A stretch of DNA of 64,000 nt from Plasmodiophora brassicae (GCA_039704465.1 JASFAU010000013.1:1054001-1118000), one strand, 5' to 3'. Counted from the first letter of the stretch, positions 17,983 to 28,700 are shown. Numbers and translations are program-made. The notes: generated by a model from the letters alone, not told the origin.

Positions 17983-19644
17983 ATGGTCGCCACGGTCCGC
18001 CTGATGGGCACGGCCGCCCTCCTAATCGCGGCCGTCACCGGCAACCCGCTGGCCTACACCGGATCCATTGTCATACCCGCCTACACGAGCGGCGCGGTGA
18101 CGCCGTCATCATCGGCGCCGCCGCCTGCAACAACCGAAGCGCCGTTCGCATTCCATGTCCAGCCGACGACGACGACGACGACGACGCCGGCGCCGGGCGG
18201 CGCTCAGCAGCAACCGGCGACGGCGACGTCGCGTCTGGCCGACGTCGCCCCGGTCTACCTCGTGCGCGACGACGTCGCCAACGGCGTCAACCACAGGCCG
18301 AGCGCCGCCGACGTCGTTAACCGGACGCTGGCGGGCAACGAGACGCCCATGTACCTCGTGCGCGACGACCTGGTGACATCAGCGGCGTCGTCGTCGCCTG
18401 GGCCGCTGTCCACCCTGCACGACCTGTTCAACGACGAAATGGCAACGGTCAGCAACGCCAACGCGACGACGACGGCCGCGCCAGAGACGGACCAGGGCCT
18501 GGCCGGCAGGGCGTCGACGAGCGGCACGCCAGCGGCGCTGCTGTCGTTGCTGTCGCCGGCAGCGTCCGGCAGCAACACGACTGCGATGACGGGCTCGACG
18601 ACGAACGCCCGGTCGACGGCGGGCGCGCCAGGCAACGACCACAAGAGCGGCAAGCACGTGCATAAGAAGGGCGCCGCGTCCGCACTGTCGTCCCTGCTGT
18701 CTTCGCTGCTGTCGTCGTCGTCGGCACCGACGGCGGCGGACCTGCTGGACGTCGCCTTCGGCAACGGGGCGGCGTTGGCACGGCGCGGCGACCACGTCAA
18801 CGACACGACGACGGTGCCGCCAGGGCTGCTCGCGTTGTCGAACGCGACGGCGAACGCGACGACGAACGCGACGACGAACGCGACGACGAACGTGTCGGGG
18901 CGCAGCGACAGCGCCACCGGCAGCAGCAACAGCAGTGACGTCGGACGGGTGCCGTCGTCAGTGCTGAACGCGTCAAACGCCATGTCCAGCGGCGCCAGGA
19001 ACGGGACGTCCCCGGGCGACATTGACGATGTCGTCTTGCCGTCGGGCGACGCCGTCACGGTCGTCAGGGCGCCCATCATCAGCAACGAGGACGAGCAGGC
19101 GGCGGCGAACACGACGACGACGACGACGCCGGCGGCCACCATGCAGCGGTCGTCGAAGCCGAGGCGGCACCGGCGCCCGCTGGGCGAGATCGTTCCTGGC
19201 CGCCTGGCCATGTCGCCGGCGTCGTTGCAGCCGAACCAGACACTGCCGGCGCCGATGCCTGCTGGCAGCAGCACCAGCGGCGCCAGCAACGCGACGAACG
19301 CGACGTCGGCGAGCGCCATCGACCAAGATGACGTCGACAACGTCGATGACGCCGCCGAGTACCGGTATGTGACGTCACCACCGCGGGCGGCGGCGGCGCC
19401 GTCCACGACCGACGTGCGGAACGGCGGCCCCACGCGACGAACAGTGTCGCCCGCCTACCGCAACGACGCGTCCGGCGGGGCCGTGCACGACGTGGCCGTC
19501 CCCGGCATCGGCGACGTCTTCTTCACCGACGACGGCACGCCCTACATCATGGAGCGCGTCGCCGCACCGACGTCGACGGCGGCGGCGGTGGCGGCGCGGT
19601 CGCCCGCCCGGCGCAACATGTACGACCATGCCGCGCGCAGCTGA
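17983..19644 (+). CDS. Secreted Ser/Thr/Asn-rich, mucin-like protein
   Basis: 553 residues in one exon. The signal peptide is MVATVRLMGTAALLIAAVTG. A short motif VYLVRDD / MYLVRDD occurs twice near residues 85 and 125. The rest is low-complexity Ala/Thr/Ser/Asn with many N-glycosylation sequons, including a run of ATTNATTNATTN around residue 290, consistent with a heavily glycosylated surface or secreted protein. The C-terminus regains complexity (DVAVPGIGDVFFTDDGTPYI) and has no membrane anchor. A decayed copy lies at 21,165-22,110. No family recognised. Confidence 0.65.
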   Translation: MVATVRLMGTAALLIAAVTGNPLAYTGSIVIPAYTSGAVTPSSSAPPPATTEAPFAFHVQPTTTTTTTPAPGGAQQQPATATSRLADVAPVYLVRDDVANGVNHRPSAADVVNRTLAGNETPMYLVRDDLVTSAASSSPGPLSTLHDLFNDEMATVSNANATTTAAPETDQGLAGRASTSGTPAALLSLLSPAASGSNTTAMTGSTTNARSTAGAPGNDHKSGKHVHKKGAASALSSLLSSLLSSSSAPTAADLLDVAFGNGAALARRGDHVNDTTTVPPGLLALSNATANATTNATTNATTNVSGRSDSATGSSNSSDVGRVPSSVLNASNAMSSGARNGTSPGDIDDVVLPSGDAVTVVRAPIISNEDEQAAANTTTTTTPAATMQRSSKPRRHRRPLGEIVPGRLAMSPASLQPNQTLPAPMPAGSSTSGASNATNATSASAIDQDDVDNVDDAAEYRYVTSPPRAAAAPSTTDVRNGGPTRRTVSPAYRNDASGGAVHDVAVPGIGDVFFTDDGTPYIMERVAAPTSTAAAVAARSPARRNMYDHAARS

Positions 19645-19762
19645 CACACGACGCCCGCCCGCCCAGCTCGAAACCGTTAACGTAAAACGCAATGCATGAT
19701 CAGCTGCGGGACCGCGGCTGGTGTAGGCATCGGCAGTGGCCCGAGTGCGCGTCTTCGTCGAA

Positions 19763-20499
19763 ATGCGCGACAGTGCGCGTGTGCTGCAGTTCCGCAGCAC
19801 ATTGCGGCAGCTCATGCAGTTTATGGCGAATGCAAACCATCAAGTACGTTGAAGTCTCCGCCCCCGTTTGCCACCTCGACGATGCCGACGTCGGATTAAC
19901 GTCGTGCGCACACATTACAGGTCGTCGAAAACGCCTTCGAATGGATTTGGACCAATGGCCAAAAATGGTCACGTGACCAATTTGCAATGATTCTGTCCAC
20001 TGCCTGTGTCCTAGAAATGGAACCGTTCCTAGTGGCCGTCCATGCGTTGGTGCAAAATGAGTGGGATATCGCGTTATCGTCCGCATTCATCTGGTCTGCG
20101 AGAGAAACCCCGACCAAGACGCTGGATCGGACTGGGTTTCTGGTGGACCCCGCCTACTTCCCCCACCTCAACCTGTAACGACTCCGCTCATATTGTTGCT
20201 TGCGTCGCGTCGTCTCAGACATCTCCAGGTCATCATGTGACAAATGCGGTGTGAACGATGGTGCCATGCTCCGGTGGCTCGACTGTGAACACAAGGTCCA
20301 CGTGCGATGTGGCGATGCTTACCTACAACGGCATGGTAGGTGCCCTGTCTGCGAGACGCACCTTCTACCCCCAGTCGACGCGTGGTTGCATCTCCAAAGC
20401 TCAAGCCAGGGGGTCCCCGGCGTTCGCACGTACTTCTTTCTCCATCGGCCTGATTATGTCGACAATATGGTCAAGCCCAGCATGTGCCCCTCTCGTTGA
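19763..20499 (+). CDS. RING-H2 finger protein, paralogue lacking the signal peptide
   Basis: Exons 19763-19843, 19921-20174 and 20229-20499 join with phases 0 and 2, identical to the paralogue at 1466-2354, giving 201 residues. The middle exon reads EWIWTNGQKW and LEMEPFLVAVHALVQN. The last exon has CDKC, CEHKVHVRC and CPVC, an intact RING-H2 zinc ligand set. The in-frame sequence upstream of 19763 meets a TAG within 40 nt, so unlike its paralogue this copy has no signal peptide. It would be intracellular unless an upstream exon exists. The ATG choice is the only in-frame one before the conserved LMQFMANAN block. Confidence 0.65.
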
Positions 20500-20843
20500 T
20501 ATTCATACGTTTATGATCGTTATTCTTTCCTGTCGATCTGAGTACACAACCGGTCGTGTCCACACAGTCCCTTGGGCTTCCTGGCTCACGTAATTAACGC
20601 GCGTCTGAGATGCATGCATGGCTCCTGGCGAGGCGCAACAGGATCCTGTTCAATGCCAGGACGACGAGTAGACGGTGACAACGCCCAGGGCGCAACCTGC
20701 AGGAACCGACGCGTATTCCAGGTCCCCTCATGTTAATTGCGAGGGCGCTTGGTCGACATCCATGCAGGTGCGTCGGCGGCGACGACGCCAACCTCATGAC
20801 CATCCATGTAACGCCTGAACGGGCGCTGCGGTCAACGTGTGAG
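20500..20843. other. 3' flank of the RING-H2 gene
   Basis: About 20,505-20,640 is the direct counterpart of the flank at 1200-1440. The remainder is unassigned. Confidence 0.45.
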
Positions 20844-21165
20844 TCAGTTGAACCCTGACAGTTGGACCGGGACGACAGCCGGTTGCGGGCCGCGCGCGGC
20901 AAGGGTTCCTGCGACCGCAAGTCGTTCCCCGCGAAGTCGGCGAAAACCTCGAGCCAGTCCCGGCTGGTTGGCGATGGCGTCCACTTCGATGTGGCCCGAC
21001 GCGGGCTGCATGTCGATGGTCACGCTAACTGTTCGCGCGCCAACGAGATGCTCCTCGGTCGCTGCGCGCGCCGTCCGCGTCCGTTCCGCCCGCTCCCATC
21101 GGAGCATCTCCTCGAACACGGTCTTCTGGGCGCGCAGCGCGTCCGATCCGCCGGCGGCGTCGGCG
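20844..21165 (-). pseudogene. Possible gene fragment
   Basis: The minus frame encodes protein-like sequence (EEMLRWERAERTRTARAATE, then ARTVSVTIDMQPASGHIEVD, ending PVQLSGFN). It runs without break into the antisense of the decayed mucin-like copy, so only this ~105-residue part has natural composition. No family recognised. It may be the relic of a gene truncated when the adjacent duplicate arrived. Confidence 0.25.
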
Positions 21166-22110
21166 CCCGGGCCGCTGTCCACCCTGCACGCCCTGTTCAA
21201 CGACGAAATGGCAACGGTCAGCAACGCCAACGCGACGACGACGGCCGCGCCAGAGACGGACCAGGGCCTGGCCGGCAGGGCGTCGAGTGTCGTTGCTGTC
21301 GCCGGCAGCACGACGACGACGGGCTCGACGACGAACGCCCGGTCGACGGCACAGGAGCCAGGCGCGCCAGGGAACGACAAGAGCGGCATGCACATGCTTA
21401 AGAAGGGCGCGCGCCGCGTCCGCATTGTCGTCCCTGCTGTCTTCGCTGCTGTCGTCGTCGTCGTCGCCGACGGCGGCGGACCTGCTGGGAGTCGCCTTCG
21501 GCAACGCGGCGACGGTGCCGCCAGGGCTGCTCGCGTTGTCGAACGCGACGACGAACGTGTCGGGACGCAGCGACAAGGCCACCGGCAGCGCAGCAACAGC
21601 GGTGAGGTCGGACGGGTGCCGTCATCATGGCTGAACGCGTCAAACGCCACGTCCAGCGGCGCCAGGAACGGGACGTCCCCGGGCGACATTGATGACGTCG
21701 TCTTGCAGTCGGGCGACGCCGTCACGGTCGTTAGGGCGCCCATCATCAGCAGGCGGCGGCGAACACGACGACGACGACGACGCCGGCGGCAACCATGCAG
21801 CGGTCGTCCAAGTCGAGGCGGCACCGGCGCCCGCTGGGCGAGATCGTTCCTGGCCGCCTGGCCATGTCGCCGGCGTGGTTGCAGTCGAACCAGACACTGC
21901 CGGCGCCGATGCCTGCTGGAAGCAGCACCAGCGGCGCCAGCAACGCGACGAACGCGACGTCGGCGAGCGCCATCGACCAAGACCGACTACCGGTATGTGA
22001 CGTCATCACCGCACGACGCCCGGTCCCAGCTCGAAACCGTTAACGTAAACGCAATGCATGACCGACAGCGGGACCGCGAATGGTGTAGGCAGCGGCAGTG
22101 GCGTTCCCCT
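21165..22110 (+). pseudogene. Decayed duplicate of the mucin-like secreted protein gene
   Basis: Near-identical segments of 18,400-19,735 recur in order (STLHALFNDEMATVSNANAT, QGLAGRAS, ARNGTSPGDIDDVVL, LGEIVPGRLAMSPA) but with multiple deletions and frame changes, for example after the MHMLKKGA block. The first ~400 nt of the parent, including the signal peptide, are absent. The 3' flank gctcgaaaccgttaacgta is shared, so the copied unit extended past the stop. Confidence 0.8.
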
Positions 22111-22123
22111 GTCAGGTACTTTA

Positions 22124-22648
22124 TATAACCTGCAGGAACGGCGTAACGTTATTGGTGCGGGCGACGATTGACATCACAAGTGGCGGGCATTCGATGGAGT
22201 ACGGCGGGATGTGGAACCGCGATGTGTAAAACGAGAGGCAAGCGCCTTGAGCGGACCCATCGTAGAGTGACGTCTCTTGGAATGAACCTGAGTCAGCACG
22301 TCCTGGAATTCGCGATGCACATCGTAACGTTCGGCCAGTGCAACCAGGTGCCGGGACGCGTTGACGTTCTCGCGAAGGCGCTTCATAACATTCGGATTGC
22401 CGAGCAGAGCCGAAAACAACGTCGGAGCCAGCGAATGGTTCCCGTCGCCGACGTCGCCGCAGGTCAGCTCGAAGGCACGCTTCCAGCAGGTCGTAACGGC
22501 GCGGCCAGAAGGCACCCGCCATCAACAATGAGCATGTCCATTCCTTTGAAGAGCAGGTCACGTTGGCATACAAGAAGATACGCGACTGATCAGCCGTGAT
22601 TGCGAGCATGAAGCCTTGGAGATAGCACCTCCCGCAATGACGATTCAC
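22124..22648 (-). pseudogene. Hypothetical gene or relic with a frame change
   Basis: Two minus frames each carry protein-like stretches. One begins near 22,610 (MLAITADQSRIFLYANV, LLMAGAFWPRRYDLLEACL). The second continues from about 22,460 (NHSLAPTLFSALLGNPNVMK, LVALAERYDVHREFQDVLTQ). They switch frame within a ggcgacgtcggcgacggg stretch where I find no plausible intron. It may be a frameshifted gene or a sequencing indel. No domain recognised. Confidence 0.3.
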
Positions 22649-22710
22649 GGCCGCGGGTCAGTACTAGCTTCAATGACAAAGAGGCAAATGGATAGAGCGG
22701 GGTGCAAGAT

Positions 22711-22747
22711 TCTGTTGTGCTGAGGCTACCAGCCTCAGCACAACAGA
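22711..22747. repeat. Perfect 17-bp-arm hairpin
   Basis: tctgttgtgctgaggct, loop acc, then its exact complement. It lies in a ~250-bp gap downstream of the kinase-encoding half-gene and could act in 3' end formation, or be a small foldback. Confidence 0.85.
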
Positions 22748-22894
22748 CACTGTCTATAAAACCCACACAATATGCGAGCGTCGCTGTAATCGCTCATCAC
22801 GACGGAATGGTACTCGAACACAGACTGACAATACACTCAACACGGCAACTGTATTTCCGACCGCTGATGGAGAGGCCAGCCAGCACGCTGCGGG

Positions 22895-23605
22895 TCACGT
22901 GTCGTCTAGCATTTCGAACAGGAGCCGAGCAATTGCCTTGTACGACTCTTCGGTGAACTGGTAGTGCAGTCGTTCAACTTCCTCTTCGCAGGAAAGCTCC
23001 GCATGCGGAATAACGCCAAGGATGGACTTTGACAGTGTGATCACATCTGCCAATTTCCCGGACCCAGGACCAGAACTGTCCTTAATACTCGAACCAAGAA
23101 AGTCAACCCAATAGTACTGGTTGTCATTAAAAACGATGTTCGGAATGCGGGGATCTCCATGACAGATGTTCCGTTGGTGTAGGTCAAACAAGGCCAACCA
23201 CAGACGTTCGCACACAGCTTCCGACAGAGGACTTCGAACTGGTTGACCGACCGGCTCGATTGCCATCGCTGATCCTAGAACAGTGCCATCTTCAGCCCTG
23301 ACTACCGTGGCTTCCGTCACAACTTTGACCACGAACGGAGATTCGGCTGCTGCCATCAGATGCACGCACTCGTGGTGCAAAAAGGCAGCATCTCGTTTCT
23401 TCACCACCTTCAGCGCGACAGCGGAGCCGTTGTCCGGACGTTCGACGCGGAATACGCGACCTGTCGCTCCGGCACCAAGGAACGATCCAGGCTTGACGGA
23501 GTAGCCAAACTGTTTCACAGCGGCGTCAAGAAGCGCGACCCACGGGGGAACGTATTGCGGAAGCGTCAAGGAGTCCTTCAGCAGATCCATGCACCCTAGT
23601 GTGGC
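22895..23605 (-). pseudogene. Kinase half of a crinkler-like gene, severed by the LTR retrotransposon
   Basis: Encodes an atypical protein kinase: glycine loop LGAGATGRVFRV, lysine in VALKVVKK, catalytic HGDPRIPNIVF (HGD in place of HRD) and WVDFLGS in the DFG position. This is the kinase type attached to crinkler-like proteins. The frame stays open upstream only because it runs into the LTR. The native N-terminal half is at 28941-29905. Frames on the two sides of the 5-bp target duplication agree, and no stop or shift separates the halves apart from the element itself. Confidence 0.7.
23601..23605. repeat. Target-site duplication, left copy (gtggc)
   Basis: gtggc abuts the outer end of the left LTR and is repeated at 28941-28945 at the outer end of the right LTR. 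Five bases is the usual duplication length for Ty3/gypsy integrase. Confidence 0.9.
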
Positions 23606-23803
23606 TGTGCTAACGCCGCCGCTGCCCACTACGGGGGCGGTCGGTCGCAAGAGTCGGCGCCTGGTGATATAACGAACTGATGTATTTGGACAGGATCGTC
23701 ACAGCAAGGGCCGCTGCTGGGGTCGAGTACGGTCATGATCATGTGACCGGGTGGCAGCAGCATCTGAGCAGCATCATCTGAGTACTGGTACTCTGGATGA
23801 ACA
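23606..23803 (-). repeat. LTR (3' LTR relative to transcription), 198 bp
   Basis: Starts TG and ends CA on both strands. It matches 28744-28940 except for one inserted base in the ctgctgggg / ctgcgggg stretch. A purine-rich acggggag lies just inside it, at the position of a polypurine tract. Confidence 0.9.
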
Positions 23804-23812
23804 CTCCCCGTG

Positions 23813-25458
23813 TTAGAAATCTGCTAACAGTCGTGAGCAGAGCGGGTCTCCTTCGGCTTGTCGTTCGAGGAAGGCCCTGACGATATCAGGAACATCGGCC
23901 GCCATGACCGAGTAAGGTTCCCATGAATTGTCGGTGGCATCGAATCCGATCCAGTTGATCAGTAGTTCAGTGTCACCTGACGTAGAGTTGACTCGAATGT
24001 CCTCGACTGCGTTGACTTGGTAAGCCACGCCGGTGAGCGCGATGTTGTGCTTCAGGGAAGAGGTGACATTCAAGTGCGCATCTGCATAGAACATTAAGCG
24101 CTGGGCGTGTACATCTGAGATACGATCAGTCAAGAGATCTCGAACTCGATACACCCAGTCGTTGATGGTGTCGATAATCTGGGCAGGTCCAGTCCAGTTG
24201 TACTCGGACTTGGAGTGCTTGCCATGGTTGGCCACGAGAACATAGTCGCCCGTCGTGAAGTTGATCTCGCGAACATTGCGTCGGCGACGCCGGGCGCGTT
24301 GCTTGAGATCACGTAGATGGGTGCGTGTACGTGCCACTGCTTTGTGCATGTCCTCGAGAGAATCGATAAGTTCCGTCGTCATTTCCTTGAGACGGTCAGG
24401 GGTCAACGGTACGTCGATAACCGCGTCGATGCGTTTGTTGAAGATAATCGAGATAGGTGTCGAGGGTGGCAAACCCGTAAACATCGTGACAGGCGCGTAG
24501 CCCACACTTGATCGAACAGTGTGATTTACCGTCATGTTGATCAGCGGAAGGACATACGGCCAATCCTGGAATGGAAGATTTAGCTCGGAGAGGAGGGACT
24601 TCAGCAGAAAGAGAAGCCGCTTGTTGACAACCTCAACCGTGCCGTTCGCCCAAGGTGTGTAGGCAGTTGTGAAATGATGTTGCAGTGTAACCGGCTATTA
24701 AGCTCGGCGATAACCGCGTTTTTGAAGTGTGTGCCGCGGTCAGAGACATGTTGGAAAACAATGCCGAAACGTTTGAACCAATCCAGAAGAGATTCGGCGA
24801 CAACGCTGTGATCCGCGAATTGACAAGGAATTAACTCGACGAATGCCGTGGCGTCGTCCTTCAGAACCAGAACATAACGAAGTTGATGAGAATCGCCTGG
24901 ACGAGGTTTGGATAAGAACAGAAAGTCATAGTGGATGACCTTATTGGGCTTGTCCGCATGCATAGCCGTGCCAAAAGGTCGGGGAATCATCGAATCTTTG
25001 TTGCGTAGGCAGTGTAAGCATTTGTCCACAAATGCACGAACAAAGGAATCCAGATCAGGCCACCAGAAGAGTTGTGCGATGCTCGAAATAGTCGATGCAG
25101 CAGGTTGATGACCAGACAGTCCCATATGTGAAATCACTGCGATGCGTAGCTGCAGTGCATGTGATGGTACCCAGAGTTGATTGTCTGGAGTACGCCAGCC
25201 AGATTCCGGGCTAAGGTGGAGAGACATGTCCCCTTCGAGTTGGAGAATATCGGAAACGGCAGATAGGTCGTGTTGGCGAATGTAGTCGGTCTGAGCGTTA
25301 CTAATCTCGTCGACAGACGGCCAGATAAACTCATCGGTCATCTTGTAATCGTCGAAGTCAAGATTAATTGCCATATGACGAATAGAACGGAACGATGGAG
25401 GGAAAATGAGGAGAGTGGTTGCAGGGCGACGCCCCACCGCGTGGCGAGGTCGGCCCAA
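23813..25458 (-). pseudogene. Integrase and chromodomain part of pol, in two frames
   Basis: The frame 25458-24601 holds the integrase zinc region (CLHCLRNKD), the first aspartate in VIHYDFLFLS and VSDRGTHFKNAVIAELN with the second aspartate. A shift near 24,690 then moves HHFTTAYTPWANGTVEVV into the third frame. 24535-23813 carries the C-terminal part and a chromodomain (LLINWIGFDATDNSWEPYSV). It needs two frame corrections relative to the upstream gag-pol frame. Confidence 0.8.
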
Positions 25459-28400
25459 ACGTTGTCCTCCCCAGCAATGTGCTCAATGTGAAAATCTAGG
25501 TCGATAATCTGAAGTCGCCAGCGCTCCAAGCGATCGCCGGTCGTCCGACTAATTCGTGCAACCGAGGCTGGGTTCAGAATGAAAACCAAATTACGGTGGT
25601 CTGTGAAGATTCGAAGTGCCAGCTTTGACATAGAGATGAAGTGTCTGAGGCGATAGCAGCCTTCAATGATGGCGTAGGCCTCCTTCTCAATGGTCGCCCA
25701 CTTCAATTGAGAACCACGGAATGTCCCCGAGATGAACGACAAAGGTTCGTGGTGTTGCTCACCGTACGGGAGATCAATATCTTCCGGAGGGATCTGCGAC
25801 AGGAAAACAGACCAGAAACGGTCACTCGCATCCGGAAAGAGACACATGATCCATTCGTCCTTGGGGTGCGCCAGCGTCATGGCCTCCGATAGTCGATGCT
25901 TCAGAGAATTGAAACTGGTGAGATGGTCAGTGGTCCAGCCGATGTCGGCTAAACGAACTCGACGTAGGTGTGATTTCTTCAGACTGCTGACAGAACGAGA
26001 AGCGGACAGAAGTAGATCCTGTAGCGGATGAACATGTGCCGCGAATTGAGGGATAACAGAACGGACCCAATTGAGGCCCGAGAGGAACTGTTGGAGATCA
26101 GCAGCCGTGATAGGAGTTGATAGATCGTGCAAGGCGTTGAGATACGAGCGATCGAACGACACTCCATCAGCGGATATAACGCGACCGCACCATGTCACTG
26201 AAGTGAGATATAACTGGCAGCGATCAGGGTTGAGTTTAACTCCAAACTCGTCGAAAGCGTTGAGAAGAGATTCGAGTGTGTCCATGTAGGCTCCGAATCC
26301 AGATACGTAGCCGAGGATATCGTCGATCCAGAGTAGGGCGCAGATATATAGAAGTTTCCCCAACACCTGTTGCATTCCCGCCTGGAACGCAAACACGCAA
26401 TCAGCGATTCCCTGGATGATGCGCCTGGGTGTAAACGTGGCGATGTGCGTCATGAACGAGCAGGCCTCCTGCGAATCAGGGTGCAACGGAAATTGCCAAT
26501 AGCCTTTAAAGGCATCGAACAGCATGAAGATGGTCGCGGAACGTAGGTAGGTCAGGATGATGTCGATGTGAGGCATCGGCCATGCAATGCGTTCGGTCTG
26601 TTTGTTGACGGCTTCATTGATGTCGACGGTCAGCCGATGGCCGCGAACCTCCGTGTCCTTCTTGTCGACGACCAGACACGGCGACGCGTACCTGCTGTGC
26701 GGATTGCGGTACACAAAATCGTTTTCCGCCAAGGTTCCTACGTGATCATCCATGAATTTTTGATGTTCGAGGGTATACCTTCGTGTTCGGCAACGAACAG
26801 GACGAGCATCTGCTTTGAAGTGTAGTTTCAGTGGACTTACTTTCGCAGGTGGATCACGGCCAAGCTTCGTTCGCCATATGTCTTTGTGTCGATTGACAGT
26901 TGTGCGTAGACGCGGGACTTGATCGTTAGGGAAACCGGAGTCAGTTGCACGTTGTATCATCCGGTCTATTGCCCTGTCCACGTCTGTATCGGAGTGTTCT
27001 CCGATTTCGACATCATAGTCGTCACCCGGATCATTGGTGTCCAATTGGGGCTCATGATCGCGAGTTGTTCCACTTACCTCCGGGTGTCTTACCGCTCTCA
27101 TCGTGATCCCTTGACCACCTGGGGCGTGACGTTCCGGGGTCGGATCCGCTTCGATGATGATAGGACCATTTGCCTCGATTAACATCTCCTTCAGTTGTGT
27201 AGCTGGATTGATACCCAACGCGTCCAGTTCCGGGGCTCCTAAAAGGACAATGTCATCAGATAGGTCTTCGCGACATACGTTGATTTCCCGCCCGCGTAGA
27301 TGTGCAGGTTTGCCATGCGAAGGTGGGACAATGGTGATGTCCACGATCGCTGTGGCGACAATTGTTGTCGTAGCCCCGATCGTTGCAAGTTTCGCCTCCG
27401 TTGGATGGTCGAACACTTTGACTGGGACATGCTGGATGGCTTGAATCCGTAGCAGTTGCGATTGCGAAATGACGGTCTTCGTCGCACCACTATCGGCTTC
27501 GAATGGAAGGTCGAGCGAGTTCTGGAAGCGAAGTCTCATAGGGGACGGTGTTGACGGCGACGGCGGGCCCATGCGCTTTGCCGTGTCTGCGTTGCCCTTA
27601 CTCTCCTCCTTCTCTTTGCGCTCTTTCTGGAACTTTTCAATGGCAGCTTTGCGTTCTCCTTGAGTTGCCTTCGGGCACACTTGGACCCAGTGCTGCTCCT
27701 TGCAGATTAGGCAACCTGCCTTTGGAGGATCCTTACCTTCGAAACGTTTTCGGATGTGCTCGGGGATGTCCCTCGATTCGTCTTTCGTTTGCGATGTGGA
27801 CGATTGAGCTGTCTTCAGTCCGATCGGATTTGTCGGATGCTTGCCGCCATTCCTATTCGGAGCAACAACGTCCTTACCTTTCTTACCTGCAGGTGGGGAC
27901 ATGGTCTGCGCTGGAGACTTCTTCTTCTCAGCTTGCAGCCGGAAGTGTTTGTCCTGCTCTTTGGCAAGACGGTCGACGAGGTCGAAGAATTTGAGCTCGT
28001 CCTTCTCAGCGTCCCTGCACCCTCCGAACTCGATCGCGCGTTCGACTAGAACCGCAAGGTCAGTGGGACGGATACCTCCGCGTAATACCTTGATCTTGCG
28101 CTTGGTTCCTTTCGTTCCTTTGGCGTATGTGTCTTGTAGCCCATAGTCGTCGATTAGCTCATCGAACTTGGCGAAGAAAGACGTGACACGTTCCTCAATA
28201 CTCTTGATTGACAGGTTCATGACCACTGTCTTCGTGAGAAGCGCCTTGATGTCTGTCGAACTCTCGACATCAGCCTCCCTGCGTTGGACTGACCTCAAGT
28301 AGCTCATGATGTCGCCATCCGTGATCGTGCTGGCGGGTTGACGTAGGCGATATTTCGACATCCCTCTGAGGACGTCCTCGGTAATGCATGACTTCACCGT

Positions 28401-28700
28401 TGGCGGATGAATATCCTCCTTGTAGATCAGTCGGCGCTCGTTAACGATCTCGACGTGTTTCCTATATTTCTTGAGGAAATCGTTAATTCCGTCCTTGGCC
28501 GTAAGGCTCAGGGTACGTAGGATGGGCGGTTTCAAAGGCATAAAGATCGGGCTCTTACCGTGCAGGTTTGTTGACTGAAGCCCTCGATCGATTTCGTCAT
28601 CTGTCGACGATTCATGCTCCTTGGCCTCGGCGTCGGAGTTGGTCCTGGCGTCGTCCTCCATCTGTAGACGAACGGGCGCTCTGCGGCCACCTCCTGCCAT
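25338..28700 (-). CDS. Gag-protease-RT-RNase H polyprotein of the LTR retrotransposon
   Basis: 1120 residues from an ATG 44 nt inside the 5' LTR. Gag ends with a zinc knuckle CLICKEQHWVQVC near residue 335. Protease shows FEADSGATKTVIS. RT has HSRYASPCLVVDKKD, LFDAFKGYWQFPL and WIDDIL in the YxDD position. RNase H has LFPDASDRFWSVFLSQ and FTDHRNL. The frame stops after NVWADLATRWG, where integrase should follow in the same polyprotein. Gag and pol share one frame here, a layout common in chromoviruses. Confidence 0.85.
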   Translation of the reverse strand: MAGGGRRAPVRLQMEDDARTNSDAEAKEHESSTDDEIDRGLQSTNLHGKSPIFMPLKPPILRTLSLTAKDGINDFLKKYRKHVEIVNERRLIYKEDIHPPTVKSCITEDVLRGMSKYRLRQPASTITDGDIMSYLRSVQRREADVESSTDIKALLTKTVVMNLSIKSIEERVTSFFAKFDELIDDYGLQDTYAKGTKGTKRKIKVLRGGIRPTDLAVLVERAIEFGGCRDAEKDELKFFDLVDRLAKEQDKHFRLQAEKKKSPAQTMSPPAGKKGKDVVAPNRNGGKHPTNPIGLKTAQSSTSQTKDESRDIPEHIRKRFEGKDPPKAGCLICKEQHWVQVCPKATQGERKAAIEKFQKERKEKEESKGNADTAKRMGPPSPSTPSPMRLRFQNSLDLPFEADSGATKTVISQSQLLRIQAIQHVPVKVFDHPTEAKLATIGATTTIVATAIVDITIVPPSHGKPAHLRGREINVCREDLSDDIVLLGAPELDALGINPATQLKEMLIEANGPIIIEADPTPERHAPGGQGITMRAVRHPEVSGTTRDHEPQLDTNDPGDDYDVEIGEHSDTDVDRAIDRMIQRATDSGFPNDQVPRLRTTVNRHKDIWRTKLGRDPPAKVSPLKLHFKADARPVRCRTRRYTLEHQKFMDDHVGTLAENDFVYRNPHSRYASPCLVVDKKDTEVRGHRLTVDINEAVNKQTERIAWPMPHIDIILTYLRSATIFMLFDAFKGYWQFPLHPDSQEACSFMTHIATFTPRRIIQGIADCVFAFQAGMQQVLGKLLYICALLWIDDILGYVSGFGAYMDTLESLLNAFDEFGVKLNPDRCQLYLTSVTWCGRVISADGVSFDRSYLNALHDLSTPITAADLQQFLSGLNWVRSVIPQFAAHVHPLQDLLLSASRSVSSLKKSHLRRVRLADIGWTTDHLTSFNSLKHRLSEAMTLAHPKDEWIMCLFPDASDRFWSVFLSQIPPEDIDLPYGEQHHEPLSFISGTFRGSQLKWATIEKEAYAIIEGCYRLRHFISMSKLALRIFTDHRNLVFILNPASVARISRTTGDRLERWRLQIIDLDFHIEHIAGEDNVWADLATRWGVALQPLSSFSLHRSVLFVIWQLILTSTITR

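Noticed and set aside
20839..22128. 429-codon plus frame at the decayed mucin-like copy
   Set aside because: It switches between matching and non-matching frames of the parent gene and begins in unrelated sequence. It is a chance open frame through a pseudogene.
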